A stretch of DNA of 55,722 bases. Origin: JACKII01 sp963974445. Its GTDB lineage: Bacteria > Pseudomonadota > Alphaproteobacteria > Bin95. The DNA lies in NCBI GenBank assembly GCA_963974445.1, contig CAXBDI010000009.1, positions 1-55,722 on the forward strand, read 5' to 3'. Positions 47,545 to 55,722 of the stretch are shown piece by piece; the stretch's first letter is position 1; each line of letters starts with the position of its first letter. The translations under genes were made by a program, and so were the position numbers. The notes beneath the pieces are model-generated. The model saw only the letters and a list, made by a program, of their open reading frames with translations. It searched no databases and was not told where the DNA came from.

Positions 47545-48030
47545 ATGACCGATAAGACAGCAGACAAGCCCATAGCGCTCGGCGCGATCGATGTGCCGCC
47601 GCGCACAAAGCCCTCCAACTACCCGGAACCGTTCGCCTCGCGCATGGCGAAGCGGGAAAAGCGGCAGTTGGGCGACTTCTTCGGCCTCACCAAGTTCGGC
47701 GTCAACCTCACCCGCATCGCGCCGGGCGGCGAGACCGCTTTGCTGCACGTGCACACATTGCAGGAGGAGTTCGTGTTCGTGCTGGAAGGCAACCCGACGC
47801 TGGTCACCGACTCCGGCGAGACGCAGCTTTCGCCTGCCATGTGCGCCGGCTTTCCGCCGAACGGTGTTGCCCACCATCTGGTCAACCGCACCGACAGCGA
47901 CGTCTTCATCCTGGAAGTGGGCGACCGCCCGGTCGGCGACGAGGGCAGCTATCCCAACGACGATATCGAGGCGACCATGGGCGAGGATGGCCAATGGCAA
48001 TTCGTGCACAAGGACGGCACGCCGTATTAG
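47545..48030 (+). CDS. Cupin-domain protein, 161 aa
   Basis: A small single-cupin protein of the kind that binds a metal or acts as a dioxygenase, isomerase or ligand sensor. Metal ligands: the HVHTLQEEFVFVLEG motif (H-x-H...E) and His in PNGVAHHLVNRTD, both on the beta-barrel. It starts MTDKTADKPIALGAIDVPPR at the ATG 9 nt after AAGGA; an in-frame TTG at 47536 is less likely. It is convergent with livF, 18 bp away. Function unknown. Confidence 0.87.
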   Translation: MTDKTADKPIALGAIDVPPRTKPSNYPEPFASRMAKREKRQLGDFFGLTKFGVNLTRIAPGGETALLHVHTLQEEFVFVLEGNPTLVTDSGETQLSPAMCAGFPPNGVAHHLVNRTDSDVFILEVGDRPVGDEGSYPNDDIEATMGEDGQWQFVHKDGTPY

Positions 48031-48048
48031 ACGACCTCGGCACGTGCG

Positions 48049-48771
48049 CTAAAGCGTCAGATACTGCTCCAGAATACCCGGGTTCGCCCGCAGGTCGGCG
48101 GGCGTGCCGGAGTATTTGATCTCGCCCTTTTCCATGATGTGGCAATAGTCGCTGAGGTAGAGGACGAAGCGCAGGTTTTGCTCGGCCAGCACGATGGAGA
48201 TGCCGGTTTCCTTCAGCAGCTTCACCTGCGCGCGCAAATCCTCGACCACCCGCGGCGCCAGGCCCTCCGACGGCTCGTCGAGCAGGACGAGCCGGGGATT
48301 GCCCATCAGGCAGCGGGCGATGGTCAGCATCTGCTGCTGCCCGCCAGACAGCACGCCGCCGGCGCGCTGCTGGATATCGCGCAGGTCCGGAAATAGTTCG
48401 AACACCCGGTCCTCGTCCCAATGTTCCGCCCCGGCGCGGGCCGGCCGGCGGGCGATGTCCAGGTTTTCCCAAACCGTCAAATCCGGAAAAATTCGCCGCT
48501 CTTCCGGTACGAAGCCGATGCCCAGATTGGATATCTTGTAGGCCGGCCAGCCGGTGACGTCTTGGCCCTCAAAGCTGATCTTGCCGCGGCGGGGCGGCGT
48601 CAGGCCGATGATCGAACGCATGGTCGTGGTCTTGCCGACGCCGTTGCGGCCGATCAGCGAGATGATCTGGCCGGCCTCCACCGTGAACGAGACGCCGAAC
48701 AGCACCTGGCTGAGGCCATAGGCGGTGTGAATGCCGTCAACGACAAGCTGCGGTGCGGAGCTATTCGGCAT
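48049..48771 (-). CDS. livF: Branched-chain amino-acid-type ABC transporter ATP-binding protein LivF
   Basis: One of two ATPases of a Liv-type importer, 240 residues. Walker A GRNGVGKT at residues 41-48, FVPEERRIFPDLTVWENLDI, signature LSGGQQQMLTIARCL, Walker B LVLLDEPSEGLAPRVV and the H-loop replaced by Gln (VLAEQNLRFVLY) as usual in LivF. It is the last gene of livKHMGF and overlaps livG by 11 bp. Confidence 0.94.
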   Translation of the reverse strand: MPNSSAPQLVVDGIHTAYGLSQVLFGVSFTVEAGQIISLIGRNGVGKTTTMRSIIGLTPPRRGKISFEGQDVTGWPAYKISNLGIGFVPEERRIFPDLTVWENLDIARRPARAGAEHWDEDRVFELFPDLRDIQQRAGGVLSGGQQQMLTIARCLMGNPRLVLLDEPSEGLAPRVVEDLRAQVKLLKETGISIVLAEQNLRFVLYLSDYCHIMEKGEIKYSGTPADLRANPGILEQYLTL

Positions 48772-49513
48772 CGAGCGACTCTCCCAAATAGACGCGGCGG
48801 ACTTCGGGGTCGTTGCGCACATCGTCCGGCAGACCCGACGCGATGATCTCGCCATGATGCAGCACGCTGATCCGGTCGGAGATGCCGAAGACCACGCCCA
48901 TGTCGTGTTCGGTGAACAGCAGCGTCAGCCCGCGCTCCTTGGTGATGCGGTCGACCAGGCCGATGGCTTCGGTGGTTTCCTGCGGGCTCATGCCGGCGGT
49001 GGGTTCGTCCAGCAACAGCACCCGCGGGTTTTCCGCCAGCGCGATAGCCAGCTCCAACTGCTTCTGCTTGCCGTAGGAAAGCTCGCCGGCGATCTCCATC
49101 GCTTCGGTGTCCAGGCCGACCAGATCCAGCAGATCGGCGGTCTCGCCCCGGTTCTGTGACTCGCCCAGCGTGAACAGCTTGAAATGCTTATGATCCCGGG
49201 CGATCAGCGCCACCTGCACATTCTCAAATACGGTCATGCGCGGATAGATATTGATGCGCTGGAATGAGCGGGCGAGGCCGAGGCGCACGACCTTGTGAGG
49301 GGGCATGCCGGTGATGTCCCGGCCCTCGAACATCACTTTGCCGGATGACGGCTTCAGGTGGCCGGTGATCAGGTTGAAGAAGGTGGTCTTACCGGCGCCG
49401 TTCGGGCCGATGATGGCGTGACGCTCGCCTTCCTCCAGGCTGAACGACACGTGATTGGTCGCGATGAAGCCGCCGAAATCCTTCATCAACTCGTGGGTTT
49501 CGAGGATAGCCAT
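48761..49513 (-). CDS. livG: Branched-chain amino-acid-type ABC transporter ATP-binding protein LivG
   Basis: The partner ATPase, 250 residues. Walker A GPNGAGKT at residues 36-43, family block LGLARSFQRINIYPRMTVFE, signature LSYGKQKQLELAIAL, Walker B VLLLDEPTAGMSPQET and H-loop LLFTEHDMGVVFGISDRISV. Start overlaps the end of livM by 1 bp and its end overlaps livF, so the operon is tightly coupled. Confidence 0.94.
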   Translation of the reverse strand: MAILETHELMKDFGGFIATNHVSFSLEEGERHAIIGPNGAGKTTFFNLITGHLKPSSGKVMFEGRDITGMPPHKVVRLGLARSFQRINIYPRMTVFENVQVALIARDHKHFKLFTLGESQNRGETADLLDLVGLDTEAMEIAGELSYGKQKQLELAIALAENPRVLLLDEPTAGMSPQETTEAIGLVDRITKERGLTLLFTEHDMGVVFGISDRISVLHHGEIIASGLPDDVRNDPEVRRVYLGESLDAE

Positions 49514-50463
49514 CAGCTATCACCTCCCAATCTGGAGAGCCGACTTCGCACCTTTTGCGCCAGCCCGACCAGACCATCCGGCAGGAACAGCAGGATCACC
49601 AGCAGGATGCCGCCCAACACCGTTGGCCAATACTCGGTGTATTCGTTGGTGAAGCGCTCCAACAGGTAGAGCACGGCGGCGCCGATGGCCGGGCCGAAAA
49701 ACGAATACATACCGCCCAGCAACACCATGATCAGCACCTGCGCCGATTGGGTCCAGAAGGCGTTCTCCACATACATGCCGCGGTTGTACATGGCGAAGAT
49801 CGCGCCAGCGACGCCAGCAAAGGTGCCGGCGACAACGAAGGCCGTCCAGCGCATTCGCCGTGTATCGACGCCGACAAAGCCGGCGCGGATCCGGTTCTCC
49901 CGCACCGCCACCAACACCTTGCCGAAAGCCGAATGGCAGATCAGCCAGAGCAGGCCGGTGCAGCCGGCAACCACCACCAGTGTGAAGTAAAAGAAGGAGA
50001 CCCGGTCGCCGAGGAATTCTGGCACTGCGATGCCGACAAAACCGTCGTCGCCGTGCGTAACGTCCCGCCACTTGAACGCCACCGCCCAAATCAGCATCGA
50101 AAACGCCAGGGTCAGCATGGCGAAATAGATGTCGGTGAGCCGGGTGCAGAACCAGGCGACAAACATCGCCGCCAGCATCGACAGGACGACCGCGACCGGC
50201 ATGGCGATCAGCAGCGGCACCTCATAGGTGGTCAGCAGGATCGCATTCGCATACCCGCCGATGGCGAAATAGGCGGCATGGCCGAACGAGACATTGCCAC
50301 TATAGCCGATCAGCACGTTCAGGCTGAGGGCGAACAACACGAACACCAGGATTTCGGTGGTTAGGTCGATAAGGTAATCTTCGCCCAGAAACGGCACACC
50401 GGCCAGCAGCAGAAGGACGATCAGGCAGACGGCCTGACCGGCGCGGCTCATAGGGGTTGTCAT
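49513..50463 (-). CDS. livM: Branched-chain amino-acid-type ABC transporter permease LivM
   Basis: A 316-residue inner-membrane permease with about nine to ten hydrophobic segments. Characteristic blocks: FALSLNVLIGYSGNVSFGHA, AYFAIGGYANAILLTTYEVP, LVAVRENRIRAGFVGVDTRR (the ATPase-contact loop) and VLIMVLLGGMYSFFGPAIGA near the end. It pairs with LivH. It lies 10 bp after livH. Confidence 0.94.
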   Translation of the reverse strand: MTTPMSRAGQAVCLIVLLLLAGVPFLGEDYLIDLTTEILVFVLFALSLNVLIGYSGNVSFGHAAYFAIGGYANAILLTTYEVPLLIAMPVAVVLSMLAAMFVAWFCTRLTDIYFAMLTLAFSMLIWAVAFKWRDVTHGDDGFVGIAVPEFLGDRVSFFYFTLVVVAGCTGLLWLICHSAFGKVLVAVRENRIRAGFVGVDTRRMRWTAFVVAGTFAGVAGAIFAMYNRGMYVENAFWTQSAQVLIMVLLGGMYSFFGPAIGAAVLYLLERFTNEYTEYWPTVLGGILLVILLFLPDGLVGLAQKVRSRLSRLGGDS

Positions 50464-50473
50464 GGGTGCGCTC

Positions 50474-51373
50474 CTATTCCGCTTCCGGCTTGCCGAATAG
50501 GCCCCAAGGCCGGATCAGGAGCACGACGAGCAACAGAAGGTAGGCGAACACGTCCTGGCCATTTGGGAAGATGACCGACCCGAAGTTATAGACGAGGCCG
50601 AAGATCAACGCCCCCAGGAACGAGCCCCACAGGCTGCCGAGACCGCCAATGATGACGATCACGAAGGACTCGACGATGATGAACACGTCCATGCCGGGCA
50701 CCGGCGAGTTGGTCGGCGCCGCCAACGCGCCGCCAATGCCGGCCAGCGCCGAGCCCACCAGAAAGACGCTGGTGTAGATGATTGGCACGTTAATGCCCAA
50801 CGCCGACAGCATCTCCCGGTCCTGGGTGGCGGCTTTGGTGAGGCGGCCCCAACGGGTGCGTTCGGTAAAATACCAGAGCACCAGCAGGATCAACGGCCCG
50901 ATCAGGCTCAGCACCAGACGGTAGCTGGGATAATAGGTCAGGCCGACATTCCAGGCGCCGTCCAGACCCTCCGGATAGCTGACGCTGTATTGGTCTGTGC
51001 CCCACAACACCTTTGCCACGTCGCCCATGATCAACACGATGGCGAAGGTCAGCAGCAACTGCATCAGGTGCTCTTTGTCGTAGAGGAACTGAAACAGCGA
51101 CCGCTCCAGAAACACCGATATCGCCGCCAGAAACAGACCGGCTGCGATCACCGCCGGCCAAAAGCCCAGGCCCCATTCCTGGCCGACCGTATAGGCCGTG
51201 TAGGCGCCGAACATAAAGAATGCGCCGTGGGCGAAGTTGATCACTCGGAGCACACCGAAGATCAGCGATAAACCCGCCGCGATGATGAAATAGTTCATCC
51301 CCATCGAGATGGAGTTCAGCAACTGAATGAAGGCAAACGTCGGATTGCCGATCAGCATCTCTAGGCCCTGCAT
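50474..51373 (-). CDS. livH: Branched-chain amino-acid-type ABC transporter permease LivH
   Basis: A 299-residue inner-membrane permease. It begins MQGLEMLIGNPTFAFIQLLN and carries LSLIFGVLRVINFAHGAFFM, LTKAATQDREMLSALGINVP (ATPase contact) and VIVIIGGLGSLWGSFLGALI. It is separated from livK by 133 bp that contain a hairpin, which would make the permease genes less expressed than the binding protein. Confidence 0.94.
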   Translation of the reverse strand: MQGLEMLIGNPTFAFIQLLNSISMGMNYFIIAAGLSLIFGVLRVINFAHGAFFMFGAYTAYTVGQEWGLGFWPAVIAAGLFLAAISVFLERSLFQFLYDKEHLMQLLLTFAIVLIMGDVAKVLWGTDQYSVSYPEGLDGAWNVGLTYYPSYRLVLSLIGPLILLVLWYFTERTRWGRLTKAATQDREMLSALGINVPIIYTSVFLVGSALAGIGGALAAPTNSPVPGMDVFIIVESFVIVIIGGLGSLWGSFLGALIFGLVYNFGSVIFPNGQDVFAYLLLLVVLLIRPWGLFGKPEAE

Positions 51374-51412
51374 GAGCGAAGCGTCCTAGTTGGTATCGGT
51401 GAGGGTCAGCAG

Positions 51413-51446
51413 AAAGCCCCCGGCCGGTTGTATGGCCGAGGGCTTT
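51413..51446 (-). terminator. Hairpin between livK and livH
   Basis: AAAGCCCCCGGCC (51413-51425) pairs with GGCCGAGGGCTTT (51434-51446), 12 of 13 positions matching, with an 8-nt loop. For minus-strand transcripts it is followed by CTGCTGACCC, so there is no U-run beyond the stem's own. Located 60 bp after the livK stop, it is a probable partial terminator or mRNA stabiliser. Confidence 0.65.
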
Positions 51447-51506
51447 GCGCCGGAGTCCGACGGGGAATGATCGTCAAAGCCGATAATCCTCGCAAACCGC
51501 ACTTGG

Positions 51507-52679
51507 CTAATCTTCGATCTCCGGCGGAATGTAGGTCACAGGGTCCATGACGCGATAGGCGAAGCCTTCTTTCTTGACCATCGGTCCCCAAAACTGGCCG
51601 GTGTTGGCCTGATGGGTTTTCGGATCGATGGTGCGGGAGCCGACCGGTGTATCCAGTGTCATGCCCTCTAACGCGGTCGCCAGCGCATCCGCCTCCGCCG
51701 TGCCGGCGACTTTTACGCCCTCGACGAAAAATTTCACGCCTATATACGCCAGCACCGGCCACATCGCGGTTTCCTTGGTCCCGGACCGTTTCGACAGCGC
51801 CTCATGGAACGGCTTATGCGCCGGCACGGTGTCGTCGTACCAAAGCTCGTAGGCGTTCGACCACACGTTATCCGGATAGTTGTCGCCCATCTTGCCGGCG
51901 ATCTCATGGCTGGCGATCTCGCCGCCGGTGATGAACTTGACGTTATCGAACAGGCCGAACGGCTTCGCCTGTTGGGCAAAGTTCACGAAGTGCGCGCCCC
52001 ACAGCCCGCTGGTGACCACGTCGCAGCCGGCGCCCATAATCTGGGTGATCTGCGCATTATAATCCGTCGCGCCCAGTTTGGATTTCAGGTCGATGACCTT
52101 CTCCACATCCGGCGCATGCCGGGCCAGACCCTTCTCGATGCCGGTAGCCAAATCATAGCCGTAGGCGTAGTCCAACTGGATGTCGCAAAGTTTCTTGCCG
52201 CCGACCTGCTTGACCAGTTGCGCCATCGCATCGCCTTCGAAATCGGTGTTCGAGGCGGTGCGGAAGACGTACTTGTGCAGTTTGGTCGTGGTCATCTGAA
52301 TGGTTTTCGGGATGGTCGCGATGTAGACCACGCCCTCTTGCTTCGCCACCTCGCTAATGGCCAGCCCGACCGCGGAGGACAGGCCGCCGATCAACACATC
52401 GACGCCATCTTTGGTGATCAGCTCCTTCGCTGCCGCTGCAGCGGCGGAGGGGTTCAGCTTTGTATCGCGCGCAAAGGTTTTCAGCGTCATGCCGTTAACG
52501 CCGCCGGCTTCGTTAATTTCGTCCACGGCCATGTTGTGGCCTTCCATCGCCGGCACGCCGTAAAGCGCCCCGCCGCCCGACGTGGGATACAACACACCGA
52601 TCTTCAAATCCGCTGCAATGGCTTGACTGGCCAACAGCGCAGACGCGGCGGCTACCGCTATAGTCCTGGTTTTCGACAT
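51507..52679 (-). CDS. livK: Branched-chain amino-acid-type ABC transporter substrate-binding protein LivK
   Basis: The periplasmic binding protein of the liv operon, 390 residues. Signal peptide about residues 1-23 (IAVAAASALLASQAIAADLK, cut after IAA or AIA). The mature part has KIGVLYPTSGGGALYGVPAM, AVDEINEAGGVNGMTLKTFA and DVLIGGLSSAVGLAISEVAK. It is not closely similar to the other LivK-type protein at 13684, and its ligand may be an amide or aromatic acid rather than leucine, since such variants are common. ATG 52679 follows AGGTGAGG. A frame extension to 52706 is possible but not needed. Confidence 0.92.
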   Translation of the reverse strand: MSKTRTIAVAAASALLASQAIAADLKIGVLYPTSGGGALYGVPAMEGHNMAVDEINEAGGVNGMTLKTFARDTKLNPSAAAAAAKELITKDGVDVLIGGLSSAVGLAISEVAKQEGVVYIATIPKTIQMTTTKLHKYVFRTASNTDFEGDAMAQLVKQVGGKKLCDIQLDYAYGYDLATGIEKGLARHAPDVEKVIDLKSKLGATDYNAQITQIMGAGCDVVTSGLWGAHFVNFAQQAKPFGLFDNVKFITGGEIASHEIAGKMGDNYPDNVWSNAYELWYDDTVPAHKPFHEALSKRSGTKETAMWPVLAYIGVKFFVEGVKVAGTAEADALATALEGMTLDTPVGSRTIDPKTHQANTGQFWGPMVKKEGFAYRVMDPVTYIPPEIED

Positions 52680-53044
52680 CCTCACCTGATCCTTGTTGCT
52701 CTGCACCGTTGATCCACGGCGCTTGTTTCAGACAGCCCATCATCTTCTCAGGTGCTGCATACAAGATCAAGCGGCCAGTCTCAGCGCCGCAACTTGAGAA
52801 GGCCCGACACATGGCGGCACCCGATCACACGCACGAACAGTTCAAAAACCACTTGCACAAACGGGGCATCCACACACGGGGAAGGAAAATAGACCTTGGT
52901 AGTTGACAAGGGGTAGCGCCTATCGCTACCAAAATCGCAATAAATAGCGCCATCGCAACGATAATCCGGTCGACACAGTCAGACATCCACAAGTTCGAAA
53001 AGTGAGGAAAAGTGCGGGGTCATCGGCACTTACGAGGCGTCAGA
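52680..53044. other. 365-bp divergent regulatory gap between livK and the M23 peptidase
   Basis: No convincing gene. Short frames in it lack codon bias. It must hold the livK promoter on the minus strand and the M23 promoter on the plus strand. The AT-rich part (52880-52960) is the likely core and contains a palindrome with an upstream TTGACA (separate entry). Confidence 0.6.
52903..52932 (+). promoter_or_regulatory. Putative promoter with palindromic spacer, before the M23 peptidase gene
   Basis: TTGACA at 52903-52908 is a perfect -35 box; a weak -10 (TACCAA, 52927-52932) follows after 18 bp. The spacer and -10 are covered by the palindrome GGTAGCG-CCTAT-CGCTACC (52912-52930), which could be a repressor or activator site. 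The -10 is poor, so an activator that remodels the spacer is conceivable. All inferred from sequence form. Confidence 0.4.
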
Positions 53045-54442
53045 ATGCGCCGCTTCCAACGCAAGGGCGATCTTTTGACGGCAAACGACGGGCGAATCGC
53101 GAAGACGCAGACGCCGATCAAGCGTAAAGTGGCCATCGGTTTGGCTCTATTGGTGGGTACCGTTGCGTCGGCAGGTGCGTTCGTATCGCTCGGTGAAGCG
53201 GCGCGGCCGCTGTTCGGGTGGAGCGCCGACCGTCTGCAATCGGCAGCCGATGGCTCGCGGCCGCCGGTGATCGCCCTGCCCGACCAGGTTCGCTCCCCGC
53301 CGGAACCAACTGCGGTTTCCGCGCCATCGTTGCAGCAGGTCGTGGTCGAGAGCGGCGACACGCTGGCATCCGTGTTGGGGCGGGCGAATGTCTCCTCGCG
53401 GCAGGCTTACGCGGCAATCTCGGCGCTGAAAGCTGTGTATAACCCGCGCCACCTGCAGGTCGGGCAAGAGATCGCGCTGACGCTAACACCCGCTGCCGAC
53501 GGCCCGGCGCTGGTTGGCCTGGAGTTGTCAGCGCGCTTCGACCGTTATGCCGGCATTACCCTTTACCCCGATGGCAATTACCGTTCCTTCGTCACGCCGA
53601 AACGGCTCGCCCGGCTGAACGCACAGGCCAAGGGCGCCATCACCTCCAGCCTATTCGCCGACGGGGTCGGGGTTGGCGCGCCGGCCAGTATCATGGCGGA
53701 TTTCTTCCGCTTGTTCAGCTTCGACGTCGACTTCGAACGCGACGTGCACCCGAACGACCGATTCGAATTGGTGTTCGAACGCTATATCGACCGCGACGGC
53801 AATATCGTCCAAAACGGCGACCTGCGCTATGCCGGCTTGGTCATCGGCGGGCAGGAACGCGGTTACTATCGCTATGACAATGAAGACGGTGACGATGCCT
53901 ACTACGACCGCAACGGCCGCGGCATCCGCAAGGCGCTGCTGAAGACCCCCATCGATGGCGCGCGCCGGTCATCCGGCTACGGCATGCGGCGTCATCCGAT
54001 TCTGGGCTACACCAAAATGCACAAAGGCACCGACTTCGCCGCGCCACGCGGTACGCCGATCCGCGCCGCCGGTGACGGAGTGGTGTCGTTCGCGGGCAGG
54101 CAAAGCAGTTATGGCATTTATATTTCGATCAGACACAACGGCGACTACGACACTGGCTATGCACATATGCAGAAGCTCGCCAAAGGCATGAGCAAGGGCA
54201 AGCGGATCAAACAGGGTCAGATAATCGGCTATGTCGGCTCGACCGGCCGCTCAACCGGACCGCACCTGCACTATGAGACGTTGTATAAGGGCAAGCATGT
54301 AAACCCGAGTAAGCTGCGTTTGCCGAGCGGCAGGAGCCTGACCGGCGCCGACCTCGCACGGTTCACGGCGCAGGTTGCGGAAATCGATGAGATCCGACGC
54401 CAGCAGGCGGGCAGCAGTCTGGCTGCCGCCCGCCCGCAATAA
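53045..54442 (+). CDS. M23-family peptidoglycan DD-metallopeptidase with LysM-like domain, 465 aa
   Basis: A periplasmic or outer-envelope zinc endopeptidase that cleaves peptidoglycan cross-links. N-terminal transmembrane/signal anchor (about residues 21-45: RKVAIGLALLVGTVASAGAF), a LysM-like binding domain (VVESGDTLASVLGRANVSSR, about 95-145) and a beta-rich central region (about 150-300). The M23 catalytic domain has H-x3-D in MHKGTDFAAPRGTP (about 326) and H-x-H in TGPHLHYETLYKGK (about 406), with YGIYISIRHNGDYDTGYAHM between. Start ATG 53045 has GAGG 9 nt upstream; a GTG at 53012 is possible. It is convergent with clpB across a hairpin. Confidence 0.9.
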   Translation: MRRFQRKGDLLTANDGRIAKTQTPIKRKVAIGLALLVGTVASAGAFVSLGEAARPLFGWSADRLQSAADGSRPPVIALPDQVRSPPEPTAVSAPSLQQVVVESGDTLASVLGRANVSSRQAYAAISALKAVYNPRHLQVGQEIALTLTPAADGPALVGLELSARFDRYAGITLYPDGNYRSFVTPKRLARLNAQAKGAITSSLFADGVGVGAPASIMADFFRLFSFDVDFERDVHPNDRFELVFERYIDRDGNIVQNGDLRYAGLVIGGQERGYYRYDNEDGDDAYYDRNGRGIRKALLKTPIDGARRSSGYGMRRHPILGYTKMHKGTDFAAPRGTPIRAAGDGVVSFAGRQSSYGIYISIRHNGDYDTGYAHMQKLAKGMSKGKRIKQGQIIGYVGSTGRSTGPHLHYETLYKGKHVNPSKLRLPSGRSLTGADLARFTAQVAEIDEIRRQQAGSSLAAARPQ

Positions 54443-54447
54443 AACGT

Positions 54448-54486
54448 GCCTGCCGGCGAGCCCATCCCTGAGGCTCGCGGCGCAGG
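54448..54486. terminator. Hairpin at the M23/clpB convergence
   Basis: GCCTGCCGGCGAGCC and GGCTCGCGGCGCAGGC form an imperfect stem (about 13 pairs with a bulge) with a 9-nt loop. Its place between two convergent stop codons suggests bidirectional termination. Confidence 0.5.
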
Positions 54487-54492
54487 CCTCGC

Positions 54493-55722
54493 TTAAGCGC
54501 CTACCTTGCCTGACAGGCTCAGGCGATCCTCCAGCGGATCGACCGTCACCGTGACGGTCTCGCCATCGTGGATCGAGCCGGCCAGCAACTCCTCCGCCAG
54601 CGGGTTCTGCAAGGCTCGCTGGATCACCCGCTTCAGCGGCCGCGCACCGTAGGCCGGGTCGTAGCCGGATGTGGCCAGCCACTCCAACGCTGCGTCGTCC
54701 AGTTCCAGCGTAATATTCCGATCCGCCAGCAGGGCGTCCAGACGCTTCAACTGGATTTTGACGATGTCGGCCATCTGATCGCGACGCAGACGGTGGAACA
54801 CCAGCATCTCGTCCAGCCGGTTCAGGAACTCGGGCCGGAAGGCGGCACGAACCGCCTCCATCACCTGGCTCTCCAGCACATCCGGGTTCGCACCCTCCGG
54901 CGCTGCCGCCAGATGCTCCGAGCCCAGGTTTGAGGTGAGGACGATCAGCACGTTGCGGAAATCGACGGTGCGGCCCTGGCCATCGGTCAGGCGGCCATCG
55001 TCCAGCACCTGCAACAGCACGTTAAAGACATCCGGGTGCGCCTTCTCCACCTCGTCGAACAGCACGACCTGGTAAGGCCGGCGGCGGACGGCCTCGGTCA
55101 GGGCACCGCCCTCCTCATAGCCGACATAGCCCGGCGGCGCGCCGATCAACCGCGCGACCGAATGCTTCTCCATATATTCCGACATGTCGAGGCGGACCAT
55201 TGCCGTATCGTCGTCGAACAGGAAGGCGGCCAGCGTCTTGGTCAACTCGGTCTTGCCGACGCCGGTCGGGCCCAGGAACAGGAACGAGCCGATCGGCCGG
55301 TTCGGATCCTGCAAGCCCGCCCGCGCCCGTCGCACCGCCTGGCTGACCGCTTTCACCGCCTCATCCTGTCCGATGACGCGCTGGTGCAGGAACTCCTCCA
55401 TCCGCAGCAGCTTGTCTCGCTCACCCTCCAGCAGCTTGTCTACGGGCACGCCGGTCCAGCGCGCCACCACCTGGGCGACATGCTCGTCGGTCACGGCCTC
55501 CTCCACCATTCGGTTGGAGGCGACGTCGTCGGCGTTCGCTAGTTGCTGCTCCAACTGCGGGATGCGGCCATACTGCAACTCGCCGGCCTTGCCGAGATCG
55601 CCCTGGCGCAGCGCTTGCTCCAAAGCCTGGCGGGCGTGGTCTAACTCCTCCTTGATCTTGTTGGCGCCGGCGAGGGTCTCCTTCTCCGCCTGCCAGACGC
55701 TGGTTAGGTCGGCCGACGTCTT
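54493..55722 (-). CDS. clpB: ATP-dependent disaggregase ClpB, C-terminal part (cut by window edge)
   Basis: The last 409 codons of a Hsp100 disaggregase that, with DnaK, rescues aggregated proteins after heat. The window ends within the middle (M) domain: QAEKETLAGANKIKEELDHA then ALEQALRQGDLGKAGELQYG. The second ATPase domain is complete, with Walker A LGPTGVGKTELTKTLA, Walker B VVLFDEVEKAHPDVFNVLLQ, sensor LIVLTSNLGSEHL and the Arg finger region FRPEFLNRLDE. The C-terminal domain ends GYDPAYGARPLKRVIQRALQ and a short tail. The 5' part lies beyond position 55722, so its promoter is not seen. Confidence 0.96.
   Translation of the reverse strand, partial: KTSADLTSVWQAEKETLAGANKIKEELDHARQALEQALRQGDLGKAGELQYGRIPQLEQQLANADDVASNRMVEEAVTDEHVAQVVARWTGVPVDKLLEGERDKLLRMEEFLHQRVIGQDEAVKAVSQAVRRARAGLQDPNRPIGSFLFLGPTGVGKTELTKTLAAFLFDDDTAMVRLDMSEYMEKHSVARLIGAPPGYVGYEEGGALTEAVRRRPYQVVLFDEVEKAHPDVFNVLLQVLDDGRLTDGQGRTVDFRNVLIVLTSNLGSEHLAAAPEGANPDVLESQVMEAVRAAFRPEFLNRLDEMLVFHRLRRDQMADIVKIQLKRLDALLADRNITLELDDAALEWLATSGYDPAYGARPLKRVIQRALQNPLAEELLAGSIHDGETVTVTVDPLEDRLSLSGKVGA

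Overview
This is a GC-rich (roughly 60-65 % by eye) chromosomal stretch from an alphaproteobacterium, most likely a Rhodospirillales-type or related free-living heterotroph. The grounds are the AapJQMP general amino-acid transporter, the urt-ure gene order, a small membrane-protein gene between ureA and ureB, the Rhodospirillales-like gene content and three families of short palindromic repeats. No rRNA, tRNA, CRISPR array, phage or complete insertion sequence was seen. Nearly all of the DNA is coding, and long antisense reading frames are artefacts of high GC.

Layout: (1) 187-3157: two short-chain dehydrogenases flank an M20-family amidohydrolase. (2) 3390-5440: an iron-uptake locus with a cupredoxin and an FTR1 permease whose frame runs without a stop into an outer-membrane-protein-like gene that has its own Shine-Dalgarno sequence and signal peptide; Fur-like repeats lie upstream. 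(3) 5599-8937: an acyl-CoA dehydrogenase pair, a GlsB-type membrane protein and an azoreductase. (4) 9320-13589: a SAM/adenylate-cyclase/AAA/TPR signalling protein and another SDR. (5) 13684-21567: an orphan LivK-type binding protein, the aapJQMP operon, a ZntB/CorA-type transporter and an MFS transporter. (6) 21711-24172: an exbB-exbD-exbD-tonB energising operon in which the second ExbD lacks the membrane Asp.

(7) 24188-36159, all on the minus strand: urtABCDE followed by ureD-ureA-(small gene)-ureB-ureC-ureE-ureF-ureG. This is a complete urea import and hydrolysis unit headed by a consensus-quality sigma-54 promoter, so nitrogen control is likely. The unit is peppered with palindromic repeats: one 102-bp element sits in frame inside ureF, and another lies inside the small gene's 5' end. 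(8) 36399-40241: a flavin-dependent luciferase-like oxidoreductase, a Rieske ferredoxin-like protein and two amidohydrolase-2 enzymes, an unassigned catabolic set. (9) 40418-48030: a PEP-CTERM protein, a thiolase, a sulfotransferase-like protein, a phosphonoacetate hydrolase (phnA) with an alkaline-phosphatase-superfamily paralogue, a cyclase-family hydrolase, a quinone oxidoreductase and a cupin. (10) 48049-52679: a livKHMGF branched-chain amino-acid-type ABC operon. (11) 53045-55722: an M23 peptidoglycan peptidase and the C-terminal part of clpB, cut by the window edge.

Together the genes describe an organism that scavenges organic nitrogen (amino acids, urea, ureido or amide compounds), organic phosphorus (phosphonoacetate) and iron. 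The items most worth a second look are the FTR1/outer-membrane-protein read-through gene, the Asp-less ExbD, the in-frame palindromic element in ureF, and the uncharacterised LLM/Rieske/amidohydrolase and phnA-paralogue clusters. All assignments come from reading the sequence and from family knowledge; no database search was run.
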